Notes: generated from the letters alone by a model not told the origin. Numbered from the stretch's first letter, positions 6,817 to 16,027 are shown. The stretch: 37,077 nt of DNA from Bacillota bacterium (GCA_023399275.1 JAEWQH010000084.1:1-37077), one strand, 5' to 3'. Program-made: numbers and translations.

Positions 6817-8433
6817 ATGTTCAAGGTCTTTCTCGTCGAGGATGAAATCGTCGTGCGCGAAGGGATTCGCAACAACATCCAGTGGGAGCAGTATGGCTTT
6901 TCGTATGCCGGCGACGCGCCGGACGGGGAGCTTGCGCTGCCCATGATCCGCCGGATTCAGCCCGATCTGCTCATCACCGATATCAAGATGCCGTTTTTGG
7001 ACGGGCTGGCGCTCAGCGAGTTGATCCGCAAAGAGCTGCCGCGTACAAAGATCGTCATCATCAGCGGATACGACGACTTTTCCTATGCACAGCAGGCCAT
7101 CCGCATGGGGGTGGAGCAATACCTGCTCAAGCCCGTCATCAAGGAAAAGATGGTGGAGCTGCTCGTCTCGCTACAGCAGAAGATGGAGGCGGAGCAGCGC
7201 CAGCGCGAGTATCTCGCCGTGTTTCAGCGCGAGGCACAGGAATACGAGGCGTTCTCCCGCAGGCGGTTCTTCGAGCAGGTCGTCACCGGCGGACTGAGCG
7301 TTTCGGAGATCTGTGAAACCGCGCAGGCGATGGAGATCGACCTCAACGCACCCGGCTACAACATACTGCTTTTTTCGCTCAACAGCGCTGCGTACGACGG
7401 CAGCGCGCCGGAAGGATATACGGACGCGCTGGCCGCGCTGCAGGAGCGCGTGACGGCGTATTTCATCTCGCGTGCGGAACTGCTGCTGTTTCGCTGGAAT
7501 ATCACCACGCATGCCGTGCTGATCAAAGGCGGGGCGGAGGAGATTGGCCCGCGCACGCGTGCGTGCGTCCGTGCGATCGAGTCCCTCTGCGCAGAAGCGG
7601 GGCCGGAGGTGAGCTGGCACATCGCCTGCGGCACGCCGGTTGCCCGCCTCAGCGCGCTGCCCGCCTGCTTCTCCGAGGCCAGCCGCATCCTTTCTTACCG
7701 CTATCTTTGCCCCGGCGAGCACGTGCTCGCCGAGGAGAGCATACAGGCCATCCGCGCCGCGCACACGGCCGCGGCCGAGCCGGATAAGCCCGAGATCGAC
7801 CAGGAGCGCATCCGCTGCTTCTTCAGCGGCGGCGCGGCGGAGGAGATCGACCCCTTTATCGATCAGCTGCTGCGCGGCGCGGGCGAGGAGGCGGTTTCGC
7901 TGCCGCTGTTTTGCCGCTATCTGAGCATGACCGCCTACTTATCGGCAGCGGCGTATCTCGACTCCATCGGCTGCCATGCCGAGAGTTTCTGGCCGCCGGA
8001 GATGCGGCCAAAGGATGATATCGCAACGCCCGAGGAGGCGCGCGCCTATATGCGCCAGATACTCTTGCACGCGATCCAGCTGCGCGACCGGGAGAGCAAG
8101 CGCCAGCAGCGCGACCTGCTGAGCAAGGCCATCGCCTTTATCGACGAGCACTACCCCGAGGAGACCATCTCGCTCGATCGGGTCGCCCAACGGGTGAACA
8201 TCAGCCCGAATTACTTCTCCGCGATGTTCAGCCAGGAGATCGGCCAGACTTTTGTAGAGTACCTGACCGGCAAGCGCATCGGAGAAGCCAAGCGCATGCT
8301 CCGCCAGACGGACATGCGTTCGAGCGAGATCGCATACGCGGTCGGCTTTCGGGATGCGCACTACTTTAGCTTCGTGTTTAAAAAAGTATCGGGATGCACG
8401 CCCAGCGAGTATCGCAGAGGGGACAAACGGTGA
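6817..8433 (+). CDS. YesN/AraC-type response regulator (AraT-like)
   Basis: A 538-aa two-domain response regulator. The receiver domain (about 1-120) has the acidic pocket Asp9/Glu10, the phosphorylated Asp55 in LLITDIKMP, and Lys105 in YLLKP. A roughly 300-residue middle region is poorly conserved, as in YesN proteins. The C-terminus (about 435-538) is an AraC-type double helix-turn-helix (SLDRVAQRVNISPNYFSAMF; IAYAVGFRDAHYFSFVFKK). The ATG at 6817 follows GGAAGGGAATATCCC; a longer in-frame start would sit at the promoter. The stop codon overlaps the kinase ATG. It is expected to activate the transporter genes when phosphorylated by the next gene's product, as AraT does in Geobacillus. The target sugar is inferred from the neighbouring ara genes. 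Confidence 0.93.
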   Translation: MFKVFLVEDEIVVREGIRNNIQWEQYGFSYAGDAPDGELALPMIRRIQPDLLITDIKMPFLDGLALSELIRKELPRTKIVIISGYDDFSYAQQAIRMGVEQYLLKPVIKEKMVELLVSLQQKMEAEQRQREYLAVFQREAQEYEAFSRRRFFEQVVTGGLSVSEICETAQAMEIDLNAPGYNILLFSLNSAAYDGSAPEGYTDALAALQERVTAYFISRAELLLFRWNITTHAVLIKGGAEEIGPRTRACVRAIESLCAEAGPEVSWHIACGTPVARLSALPACFSEASRILSYRYLCPGEHVLAEESIQAIRAAHTAAAEPDKPEIDQERIRCFFSGGAAEEIDPFIDQLLRGAGEEAVSLPLFCRYLSMTAYLSAAAYLDSIGCHAESFWPPEMRPKDDIATPEEARAYMRQILLHAIQLRDRESKRQQRDLLSKAIAFIDEHYPEETISLDRVAQRVNISPNYFSAMFSQEIGQTFVEYLTGKRIGEAKRMLRQTDMRSSEIAYAVGFRDAHYFSFVFKKVSGCTPSEYRRGDKR

Positions 8434-9878
8434 TGGAGCACATCGATTGGCCGGCAAAGCCCGCGAAGACGACCATGCAAAAAAAGCTCTGGAAGATGAT
8501 TCTCATCGTCACGATTCCGCTGATGCTGATCATCATCCTCGTTGTGGGCATCGGCCTGGGCTACGGGCTGCAATACAACTCCATCCTCAACAACGTGACG
8601 ACCGCCTCGGACTTCAACCGCGAATTCACCGACAACATCAAGACCAAGATGTACTACTTCGTCATCGACAGCCAGTATTCCGAAGGCCTGCCGACCGAGG
8701 AGGTGAAGACTGCCGAGACGATCGCGCGCAAGCTCATCGACACCACGACGGAGAAAAACAGCCTGCGCGCCATCAACAGCGTGCTCAACCTCTGCCACAA
8801 CCTCGAGGATAAGATGCAGGAGATCGCGGCCACCGAGGGCTACGACTCGCGCATGAGCCAGCTCAACGACAACATCTACGTTATGGCCGATCTGATACAG
8901 GAGTATATGTATACCTACCTGTATTATGAGGCGGTGCATCTCGACGCCCTGCAGTCCAAGATGATCACAAACATGGTGGTGCTTATGGGCGTCGTCGTCG
9001 TGCTGGCGCTGGGGCTGCTCTTCTTCCTGCTGAGCTACTCGCGCAAGCTCAGCCGCCGCATCGTGGATCCCATCGACATGCTCTGCGAGCGGCTCGTCGC
9101 CATCGGGCGCGGCGGGCTGCTGGTCTGCGAGCCGATTCAGGCGGACGTTGAGGAGGTACAGCTGCTCTCGGACGGCATCGAGAGCATGGTCGTCCACCTC
9201 AAGCGTCAGATCGAGCGCAACACCGAGCAGGAGAAGCAGCGAAGGCGCACCGAGCTTGCGCTGCTGCAGGCGCAGATCAACCCGCATTTTCTCTATAATA
9301 CGCTTGACACCATCATCTGGCTCATTGAGTCCGGCGAGATCAGCGAAGCGGTGACCATGGTCGGAAGCCTCTCCAACTTCTTCCGCTTCTCGCTCAGCCG
9401 CGGGCAGAATGTCATCACGCTTCAGGAGGAGCAGCAGCATATCCGCAGCTATCTGGAGATCCAGCACATGCGTTACCGGGACCTGATGGAGTATGAAATC
9501 GACATCCCGGAAGCGCTCAGCGGCTATATCCTGCCCAAGCTGACGCTCCAGCCGCTGGTGGAAAACGCGCTGTACCACGGCATCAAGATTCGGAGGCGCA
9601 AGGGGCTGATCCGCGTCAGCGGGCGCGCGGAGGATGGGCGGGTAGTCCTCGAAGTGGCGGACGACGGCAGCGGCATGAGCGCCGAGCGGCTCACGGAGGT
9701 ACGCTCCTCGCTCGTGGACGGACGCAAGGAAGGCTTTGGCTTGCGCACGGTGCACCAACGCATTCAGATCCTCTTCGGGCAGGAGTACGGACTGAGCATC
9801 GAGAGCGATCCGGACGCGGGAACCCGGATTTTGGTCAAGATTCCCATGCAGACGAGTGAAAAGGAGATGGGCGCATGA
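8433..9878 (+). CDS. YesM-type sensor histidine kinase (AraS-like)
   Basis: A 481-aa membrane sensor kinase. Transmembrane helices at about 22-47 and 177-201 enclose a short, roughly 130-residue extracytoplasmic domain. A HAMP-like linker follows, then the HisKA_7TM/YesM phosphoacceptor motif QINPHFLYNTLDT with His285, and an HATPase domain with the N-box LVENALYHGI (Asn378) and the G1 box DDGSG (410-414). The ATG at 8433 overlaps the regulator stop (TGATG), and its own stop overlaps the next gene by four bases, so all three are translationally coupled. The small sensor domain without a recognisable ligand fold suggests that ligand is presented by the lipoprotein encoded next, as in AraPST-type systems. 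Confidence 0.93.
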   Translation: MEHIDWPAKPAKTTMQKKLWKMILIVTIPLMLIIILVVGIGLGYGLQYNSILNNVTTASDFNREFTDNIKTKMYYFVIDSQYSEGLPTEEVKTAETIARKLIDTTTEKNSLRAINSVLNLCHNLEDKMQEIAATEGYDSRMSQLNDNIYVMADLIQEYMYTYLYYEAVHLDALQSKMITNMVVLMGVVVVLALGLLFFLLSYSRKLSRRIVDPIDMLCERLVAIGRGGLLVCEPIQADVEEVQLLSDGIESMVVHLKRQIERNTEQEKQRRRTELALLQAQINPHFLYNTLDTIIWLIESGEISEAVTMVGSLSNFFRFSLSRGQNVITLQEEQQHIRSYLEIQHMRYRDLMEYEIDIPEALSGYILPKLTLQPLVENALYHGIKIRRRKGLIRVSGRAEDGRVVLEVADDGSGMSAERLTEVRSSLVDGRKEGFGLRTVHQRIQILFGQEYGLSIESDPDAGTRILVKIPMQTSEKEMGA

Positions 9879-10882
9879 AGAGGGCATCCATACTGGCTGC
9901 CGCGCTGCTGTGTGCGGGCGTGCTTGCGGGCTGCGGCCAGGGCGCGGCGAATCCGCCGGAGAGCGGCGAGGCGGACGCCGGCCGGCTGATCGTGGTCGGG
10001 GTTTCGCAGGTCGGCGCGGAGTCGGAGTGGCGCGTTGCCAACTCGGAGAGCATCAAGAGCGCGCTGAGCGAAGAAAACGGCTATGAGCTGATCTTTGACG
10101 ACGCGCGAAACGAGCAGGAGAACCAGATCCGCGCGATCCGCACGTTTATCCAACAGGATGTGGACTACATCGTGTTTTCCCCGCGCGTGGAGACGGGCTG
10201 GAGCTCCATCCTTCAGGAAGCGCGGGATGCGGGCATCCCCGTGATCATCATCGACCGCGATATCGAGGTGGAAGACCGCAGCCTTTACGCCGCGTATATC
10301 GGCTCCGATTTTCGCGGGGAAGGCGAGACGGCAGTCGGCTGGCTGGAATCGTTTTTGCAAAAGAAGGGCAAGGACGAGGACGCCGTTCGCATCGTGCATA
10401 TACAGGGCACCATCGGCTCCTCTGCACAGATCGGGCGCACCGGCGCGCTGGAGCAGGCGCTCACGCGAAACCCAAACTGGCAGATCGTCGCGCAGGAGTG
10501 CGGCGATTTTACGCGCGCAAAGGCCTATGAGGTCATGAGCGCGATTCTGGAAGAAACGCAGGATATCGACGTGGTGTATTGCGAAAACGACGGGGAGGCG
10601 CTCGGCGCAATCGATGCGATGGAGGAAGCGGGGCTTTCCTGCAACGCGGATGGCGGCGTGATCGTGATCTCCTTCGACGCCACGCGCCTGGGGCTGACGT
10701 ATTGCCTCGCGGGGAAGATCGCGCTCAACGTGGAGTGCAACCCGCTGCAGGGGCCGTATGTCGCGGAGCTGATCCGGCGGATGGAGCGCGGCGAGGCCGT
10801 CGAGCAGTCGCAGTATGTCGGCGAAACCGTTTTTGCTTTCGATACGATCACGAAGGCGATGATCGAAGGACGCGAATACTGA
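9875..10882 (+). CDS. Sugar-binding lipoprotein coupled to the sensor kinase (AraP-like)
   Basis: A 335-aa type I periplasmic-binding protein of the galactofuranose/ribose-binding class. The signal peptide ends in the lipobox LAGC with Cys20 as the lipidated residue, so it is tethered outside the cytoplasmic membrane. Family features include VGVSQVGAESEWR near the N-terminus, IIIDRDIE in the hinge region, HIQGTIGSSAQIGRTGALEQAL and YCENDGEALGAIDAM. It is a diverged paralogue of the protein at 11197-12234. The ATG overlaps the kinase stop by four bases, and a terminator separates it from the transporter genes. That placement argues for a sensing role with the kinase rather than, or besides, transport. 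Ligand unproven; arabinose or an arabinofuranosyl/galactofuranosyl sugar is most likely. Confidence 0.88.
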   Translation: MKRASILAAALLCAGVLAGCGQGAANPPESGEADAGRLIVVGVSQVGAESEWRVANSESIKSALSEENGYELIFDDARNEQENQIRAIRTFIQQDVDYIVFSPRVETGWSSILQEARDAGIPVIIIDRDIEVEDRSLYAAYIGSDFRGEGETAVGWLESFLQKKGKDEDAVRIVHIQGTIGSSAQIGRTGALEQALTRNPNWQIVAQECGDFTRAKAYEVMSAILEETQDIDVVYCENDGEALGAIDAMEEAGLSCNADGGVIVISFDATRLGLTYCLAGKIALNVECNPLQGPYVAELIRRMERGEAVEQSQYVGETVFAFDTITKAMIEGREY

Positions 10883-10921
10883 GCCGGCCGCGCGGCATTC
10901 GAAAGACGAGCATTGCTACGG

Positions 10922-10946
10922 GAGCTCCGAATCGGGGCTCTTTTTT
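10922..10946 (+). terminator. Rho-independent terminator of the sensor operon
   Basis: Stem GAGCTCCG / CGGGGCTC (one G-U pair) with a 3-base loop, followed by six T. It separates the sensor operon from the transporter operon. Confidence 0.8.
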
Positions 10947-10977
10947 ACACGAAGCTGATCGTTTTTAACGGGTGTTA

Positions 10978-11054
10978 TTTTACGGTGTGCGTTGAAAAAT
11001 TTACAATGCTGAATCCGGATTTTACAGTGCGTTTCTCCGCGCGGTTTGTAAAAT
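10978..11054 (+). promoter_or_regulatory. Cluster of TTTTAC repeats, candidate response-regulator site
   Basis: Related words occur four times: TTTTACGGTGTGCG at 10978, ATTTACAATGC at 10999, TTTTACAGTGCG at 11020, and the inverted TTTGTAAAA at 11045. The first and third are 42 bp apart, about four helical turns. AraC-type regulators typically bind direct repeats upstream of weak promoters. The weak TTGGTT / TTATAA promoter at about 11098-11125 lies downstream. The 314-bp gap contains no gene. Confidence 0.45.
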
Positions 11055-11097
11055 CACCGGGTTGGTTCACATTCTTATGCGCTTGCCGTGCAGGCAT

Positions 11098-11125
11098 TGG
11101 TTTGCGCTTGTCTATATGTTATAAA
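11098..11125 (+). promoter_or_regulatory. Weak promoter for the sugar transporter operon
   Basis: TTGGTT, 16 bp, TTATAA; poor match at -35, as expected of an activator-dependent promoter. The ATG of the binding protein lies about 70 bases downstream. Confidence 0.35.
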
Positions 11126-11196
11126 AAAATTGTTGGTCACTTCTCTCTTTACCAACCTGTCATACACATCTCAAAAAAGGAAAGGAAATCGGAACC

Positions 11197-12234
11197 ATGA
11201 AAAAATTAGTCGCATTGCTCCTTGTTGCCATGCTCGCGATCGGCATGATTGCCTGCGCGTCGACCGCTACGCCCGCGGCGGGCGATGACACCACCACGGC
11301 GGCCGCCACCGAGGCCCCCGCAGCGGATGCCGCGGCTCCCGCGGCGAATGCGCTGATCAAGGTCGGCATCATCAACAACCCGCCTTCGGAGTCCGGCTAC
11401 CGCGCGGCAAACGTTGCGGACTTTGAGAAGGTCTTCACCGAAGAGAACGGCTACGCCGTCTCTACCTTCTACAGCCTCAAGAACGACGAGCAGCTCAACG
11501 CCGCCGCACAGTTCATCACCGACGGGGTGGATTATCTGCTCATCTCCGCGGCCGCGACGGATGGCTGGGATGCCATCCTCGCCAGCGCAAAGGAAGCCGG
11601 CATCAAGGTCTTCCTTTTCGACCGCATGATCAACACCGACGAGAGCAACTATGAGGCCGCCGTCGTCTCCGACATGGCGCAGGAAGGCGTAACTGCCGTC
11701 GAATGGCTCAAGGCGCAGAAGCTGGATTCCTACAAGATCATCCACATCCAGGGCGCGATGGGCAGCGATGCGCAGATCGGCCGCACGGCTGCGCTGGACG
11801 CAGAGTTTGCCGCCGGAACCATGACCAAGGTCGTGCAGCAGACCGCAACGTGGGATGAAGCGACCGCCAAGCAGATCGTCGAGTCCGTCATCAACTCCGG
11901 CGAGGAATTCAACGTCATCTACGCCGAAAACGACGGCATGGCCAAGGGCGCCGTTGCCGCGCTGGACGAGGCGGGCATCACCCACGGCGTGGGCAAGGCC
12001 GTCATCATCATGGGCTTCGACTGCAACAAATGGGCGCTGCGCGAATTGCTGGCCGGCAACTGGAACTACGACGGCCAGTGCAGCCCCTTCCAGGCTTCCG
12101 TGATCGCAGAGATGATCCAGAAGCTGGAGGCCGGCGAGACCCTCCCGCAGAAGAAGGTCATCTCCGAGGAGCGCGGCTTTGACGCCACGACGATCACGCA
12201 GGAGGATATCGACACCTACGGTCTGGGCGATTAA
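11197..12234 (+). CDS. ABC transporter sugar-binding lipoprotein (YtfQ-like)
   Basis: A 345-aa solute-binding lipoprotein. The signal peptide ends at IAC with Cys20, followed by a Thr/Ala/Pro-rich tether to about residue 52. The mature domain is a type I periplasmic-binding fold like that of E. coli YtfQ: VGIINNPPSESGYRAANVADF, FLFDRMI, HIQGAMGSDAQIGRTAAL, IYAENDGMAKGAVAALDEAGI. It should deliver a furanose or pentose to the permeases encoded downstream. The ribosome site is GGAAAGGAAATCGGAACC. It is closely related to the sensor lipoprotein at 9875-10882 and probably arose with it by duplication. Two hairpins follow, which usually favour higher expression of the binding protein than of the membrane components. 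Confidence 0.93.
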   Translation: MKKLVALLLVAMLAIGMIACASTATPAAGDDTTTAAATEAPAADAAAPAANALIKVGIINNPPSESGYRAANVADFEKVFTEENGYAVSTFYSLKNDEQLNAAAQFITDGVDYLLISAAATDGWDAILASAKEAGIKVFLFDRMINTDESNYEAAVVSDMAQEGVTAVEWLKAQKLDSYKIIHIQGAMGSDAQIGRTAALDAEFAAGTMTKVVQQTATWDEATAKQIVESVINSGEEFNVIYAENDGMAKGAVAALDEAGITHGVGKAVIIMGFDCNKWALRELLAGNWNYDGQCSPFQASVIAEMIQKLEAGETLPQKKVISEERGFDATTITQEDIDTYGLGD

Positions 12235-12243
12235 GTCATCCGC

Positions 12244-12316
12244 CCCGGATACAACCGGATCCGGGAACCAAATCGGCAGCTTTGGCGACGCGTATGCGGG
12301 CCCGTCCCGCATACGC
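12244..12316 (+). other. Two hairpins between binding protein and ATPase genes
   Basis: Stem 1 is CCCGGAT / ATCCGGG (12244-12265). Stem 2 is an 11-bp perfect GCGTATGCGGG / CCCGCATACGC with a 5-base loop (12290-12316). Neither has a U-tract. This is a typical site for 3'-end protection and partial read-through in ABC importer operons. Confidence 0.6.
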
Positions 12317-12364
12317 GCGCCGCTGTTCAAACACCCCCTCGCAACGCATAAAGGATGGTAACCC

Positions 12365-13885
12365 ATGCCGAACGACATTGTCTTATCCATGCGCAGCATC
12401 AGCAAGTTTTTCCCTGGCGTGCGCGCGCTGCACAATGTGGATTTCACGCTCCGCAGCGGCGAGATCCACGCGCTGATGGGCGAAAACGGCGCCGGGAAAT
12501 CGACGCTCATCAAGGTTCTTACCGGCGTCTATCCAAAAGACGCCGGTCAGATCCAGATTGGAGCCGGCGGCAGGGACGTGCCCATCCGCTCCCCGCAGGA
12601 GGCGCAGAATCTGGGCATCAGCACCGTCTACCAGGAGATCACGCTCTGCCCCAACCTGACCGTAGCCGAGAATATGTTCATCGGCCGCGGAAGCGGGCGC
12701 ATCGTCCGTTGGCGTACGATGCAAAAGCGCACCAAGGATATCCTGGAGAAGCTCAGCATCCCGGCCAGAGCGACCCAGCAGCTGGCCACCTGCTCGCTTG
12801 CCGTGCAGCAGATGGTTGCCATTGCGCGCGCGGTGGATATGGATTGCAAGGTGTTGATTCTTGACGAGCCCACGTCTTCGCTGGACGAGCGGGAGGTGGA
12901 GAAGCTCTTTTCGCTGATGCGCGAGCTCAAAACCCGCGGCGTCGGCATTATTTTCATTACGCATTTTCTTGAGCAGGTCTATGAAGTCTGCGACCGGATC
13001 ACCGTGCTGCGAAACGGCGAGCTCATCGGCGCATACGACGTTTGCGACCTGCCGCGCGTGCAGCTCATCTCCAAGATGATGGGCAAGGAGCTGGACGACA
13101 TCTCCGAAATGCACAATCAAACCGCTCCGCAGGCAGACCCGGACAGACCACCTGTATTCGAAGCGTTCGGTCTCTCCAGCACGGCGGGGGTCAAGGCGTT
13201 TGACTTTAAGATTGAACGGGGCGAGGTCAATGGCTTCACCGGCCTGCTCGGCTCCGGCCGCAGCGAGAGCGTCCGCGCAATCTTCGGCGCGGATAAGATC
13301 ACCGGCGGCCGGGTGCAGGTCAACGGCAAGCCCGCGAAGATCGCCAAGCCAAAGGATGCCATGCGGTACGGCATTGGTTACTTGCCGGAGGACCGCAAGC
13401 GGGACGGCATCGTGGACGAGCTGTCCGTACGCGAAAACATCATCCTCGCGCTGCAGGTGATGCGCGGATTCTTCCGCCCGTTTTCGAGGACGGAAGCGGA
13501 GCAGTTTGCAGACGAATATATCAGGCTGCTGGGCATCAAGACCGCCTCGACGGACACACCGATCAAATCGCTCTCCGGCGGCAATCAGCAAAAGGCGATC
13601 CTCGCGCGGTGGCTGCTCACCAAACCGCAGTATCTCATCCTGGATGAGCCCACGCGCGGCATCGATGTAGGCACCAAGGTGGAGATTCAAAAGCTCGTGC
13701 TCAAGCTCGCCGAGGAGGGCGTGAGCATTACGTTCATCTCCTCTGAGATCGAGGAGATGCTGCGCACCTGCTCGCGGCTTATCGTCATGCGCGATCGCAA
13801 GATCGTCGGCGAGCTGACGCAGGGCGACATGACCCAGGCAAAGATTATGCGCACCATCGCGGGAGAGGCGGCAGAGAATGGTTAA
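12365..13885 (+). CDS. Sugar ABC transporter ATPase with two nucleotide-binding domains (YtfR-like)
   Basis: A 506-aa duplicated ATPase of the ribose/galactofuranose importer class. The N-terminal half has Walker A GENGAGKST (39-47), a degenerate signature LAVQQMVAIARA and Walker B VLILDEPTSSLD. The C-terminal half has the family's degenerate P-loop GLLGSGRSE, a canonical LSGGNQQKAILARWL signature and YLILDEPTRGID. An asymmetric pair of this kind is normal for the class. It works on the inner face of the membrane with the two permeases encoded next, and its end overlaps the first permease start by eight bases. The protein starts MPNDIVLSMRSISKFFPG. Confidence 0.95.
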   Translation: MPNDIVLSMRSISKFFPGVRALHNVDFTLRSGEIHALMGENGAGKSTLIKVLTGVYPKDAGQIQIGAGGRDVPIRSPQEAQNLGISTVYQEITLCPNLTVAENMFIGRGSGRIVRWRTMQKRTKDILEKLSIPARATQQLATCSLAVQQMVAIARAVDMDCKVLILDEPTSSLDEREVEKLFSLMRELKTRGVGIIFITHFLEQVYEVCDRITVLRNGELIGAYDVCDLPRVQLISKMMGKELDDISEMHNQTAPQADPDRPPVFEAFGLSSTAGVKAFDFKIERGEVNGFTGLLGSGRSESVRAIFGADKITGGRVQVNGKPAKIAKPKDAMRYGIGYLPEDRKRDGIVDELSVRENIILALQVMRGFFRPFSRTEAEQFADEYIRLLGIKTASTDTPIKSLSGGNQQKAILARWLLTKPQYLILDEPTRGIDVGTKVEIQKLVLKLAEEGVSITFISSEIEEMLRTCSRLIVMRDRKIVGELTQGDMTQAKIMRTIAGEAAENG

Positions 13886-14951
13886 CTGGTTCAAAAAACT
13901 CATGAAATCGCAGTTGGTGGTTCCGCTGTTTGCGCTGCTGCTGCTCGTCGTCTTCAATCTCATCCGCGACGTCGGCTTCTTCTCGCTGAACATCACGACG
14001 AACAACGACGGAAACCAGGTTTTCTCGGGAAACATCATCAGCATTCTCAACAGTGCCTCCGAGCTGGCGATCATATCGATCGGCATGACGCTGGTCACCG
14101 CGTCCACACGCGGGCAGGATATCAGCGTCGGCGCGGTCGCGGCCATCGCAGGGAGCGTGTTCGTGCGCGTGCTGCGCGAGCACAGCGTCACCTGGCCGAT
14201 CATCCTCGCGGCATTCCTCGGAGGGTGTCTCGCCGCTATTCTCTGCGGTGCGTTCAACGGCGCGCTGGTGGCGGTGTTTAAAATTCAGCCGATGATCGCG
14301 ACGTTGATACTGCTCACCGCGGGGCGGCCGATCGCCTACTGGATCAATGGCGGCGCGACGCCGACCGTGGAAAGCCCGCTGCTGGGCTACATCGGGAGCT
14401 TTATCCCCGGGGTGCCGATTCCGACGCCGATCCTGATCGTCATTGCATTTGCGGTGGTGGTTTCGCTGATCCTGCGCTTTACCAATCTCGGTCTCTATAC
14501 GCAGGCTGTCGGCATCAACGAGCGCTCTGCGCGACTCAACGGCATCAACGCCGTCGGCATGAAATTTCTCTCCTTCATGATGCTGGGCGTGTGCGTCTCG
14601 ATCGCGGGCTGCATCGGCGTGAGCCGCATCGGACTGATCAACCATGAAACGCTGCTGCTGGATATCGAGATGGACGCCATCCTCGCCGTCGCCATCGGCG
14701 GCAATTCGCTCAGCGGGGGCAAGTTTAGCCTGGCGGGCTCGGTGATCGGCGCATACATCATACAGGCGCTGACCATCACGCTCTACGCCATGAAGGTATC
14801 CTCCACGGCGGTGAAAGCGTATAAGGCCATCGTCATCATCGCCATCGTCGTGCTCGGTTCGCCGGTGATCCAGGGATACCTGCTCCGGCTGCGCGCCCGG
14901 CTGTTCCAGAGCGCAAAGAGAGCAACGGAGGGTCAAGCGTATGGGGAGTAA
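13878..14951 (+). CDS. Sugar ABC transporter permease (YtfT-like)
   Basis: A 357-aa permease of the RbsC/YtfT class with about nine or ten hydrophobic segments from residue 12 to the C-terminus. Family hallmarks are ELAIISIGMTLVTASTRGQDISVGAVAAIAG (72-102), the coupling region GLYTQAVGINERSARLNGIN facing the ATPase, and AVAIGGNSLSGGKFSLAGSVIGA near the C-terminus. The ATG overlaps the ATPase gene by eight bases and the end overlaps the second permease by eleven, so the module is translationally coupled. It should form a heterodimer with the next gene's product, as YtfT and YjfF do. Confidence 0.93.
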   Translation: MVNWFKKLMKSQLVVPLFALLLLVVFNLIRDVGFFSLNITTNNDGNQVFSGNIISILNSASELAIISIGMTLVTASTRGQDISVGAVAAIAGSVFVRVLREHSVTWPIILAAFLGGCLAAILCGAFNGALVAVFKIQPMIATLILLTAGRPIAYWINGGATPTVESPLLGYIGSFIPGVPIPTPILIVIAFAVVVSLILRFTNLGLYTQAVGINERSARLNGINAVGMKFLSFMMLGVCVSIAGCIGVSRIGLINHETLLLDIEMDAILAVAIGGNSLSGGKFSLAGSVIGAYIIQALTITLYAMKVSSTAVKAYKAIVIIAIVVLGSPVIQGYLLRLRARLFQSAKRATEGQAYGE

Positions 14952-16005
14952 CACAGGCCTGTCCGGCAGGGCGCTGCGCCCAAGACAGCGCGAGCCGATC
15001 TCCAACACCAACCTGCTGCTGACCATCACGATCTGTACGTTCTTCGGCATGTATGTGCTGGCGATGGCAGTCTGGGGCGGCGGGTTTCTCAATCCGCAGC
15101 AGTTTCTCGATTTGTTTAACAACAATTCGTTCCTCATCGTCGTCTCCTGCGGGCTGACCATCGTCATGATCGCGGGCGGCATCGACATCTCCGTCGGCGG
15201 CATCACGGCGCTGGTGACCATGGCCTGCGTGGTCTATCTGGACGACCACAGCGGGAGCGTCGCCGGCTCTATGGCGCTTGCGCTCGGCATCGGCACGGCG
15301 TTTGGGCTGGTGCAGGGGTTTCTGGTCTCCTATCTGGAGATTCAGCCGTTCATCGTGTCGCTTGCGGGCATGTTCTTTGCTCGAGGCATGACCACCATCG
15401 TCAGCGTTGCGCCGCGCACGGCGGAGCATGCCGCGTTTCTTGCGCTCAAGCAATACCGCATCGTACTCCCCGGCATCGGCTCCTACGGCAAGGCGGGCAA
15501 CTTTATCCCCGCGCGCATCGAGCTGGGCGTCGTCATCGCGCTTGCCATTGTGGCCGCGGTGTTCTTCCTGCTGCGCTGGACGCGCTTTGGCCGCAATCTC
15601 TATGCCGTGGGCGGCAACAACCAGAGCGCGCTGATGCTAGGCATCAATGTCAAGCGCACGCGGTTTTTTTCCTATCTGATCTGCGGTGTGCTCTCGGGCA
15701 TCGGCGGCTACGTCTACCTGCTGCACACGGGGGCGGGCAATGCCAGCAATGCCTCCGCGGCGGAGATGCAGGCCATCGCTTCCGCCATCATCGGCGGCAC
15801 GCTGCTCACCGGCGGCGTGGGGAACGTCGTCGGCACGCTCTTTGGCGTGCTTTCGCTTAAGACCATCAACAACATCGTCGTTGCCTCCGGCCTGCGCGAG
15901 CCATATTGGCAGAGTATTACGACAGGGCTCATGCTGTGCTTTTTCATCCTGCTGCAGAGTGTGATTCTCGCCATCCGCGAAAAAAACGGCGTGCAGAGGG
16001 ATTGA
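14941..16005 (+). CDS. Sugar ABC transporter permease (YjfF-like)
   Basis: A 354-aa permease of the same superfamily. A basic cytoplasmic tail of about 20 residues precedes the first membrane helix (LLLTITICTFFGMYVLAMAVWG). Signature segments are SCGLTIVMIAGGIDISVGGITALV, the coupling loop FGRNLYAVGGNNQSALMLGINVKR and ASAIIGGTLLTGGVGNVVGTLFG. The ATG at 14941 lies inside the end of the preceding permease gene. This is the last gene of the importer operon, followed 22 bp later by a strong bidirectional terminator shared with gyrA. Confidence 0.93.
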   Translation: MGSNTGLSGRALRPRQREPISNTNLLLTITICTFFGMYVLAMAVWGGGFLNPQQFLDLFNNNSFLIVVSCGLTIVMIAGGIDISVGGITALVTMACVVYLDDHSGSVAGSMALALGIGTAFGLVQGFLVSYLEIQPFIVSLAGMFFARGMTTIVSVAPRTAEHAAFLALKQYRIVLPGIGSYGKAGNFIPARIELGVVIALAIVAAVFFLLRWTRFGRNLYAVGGNNQSALMLGINVKRTRFFSYLICGVLSGIGGYVYLLHTGAGNASNASAAEMQAIASAIIGGTLLTGGVGNVVGTLFGVLSLKTINNIVVASGLREPYWQSITTGLMLCFFILLQSVILAIREKNGVQRD

Positions 16006-16027
16006 CGGGGTAAAAAAACAGGCGCTG

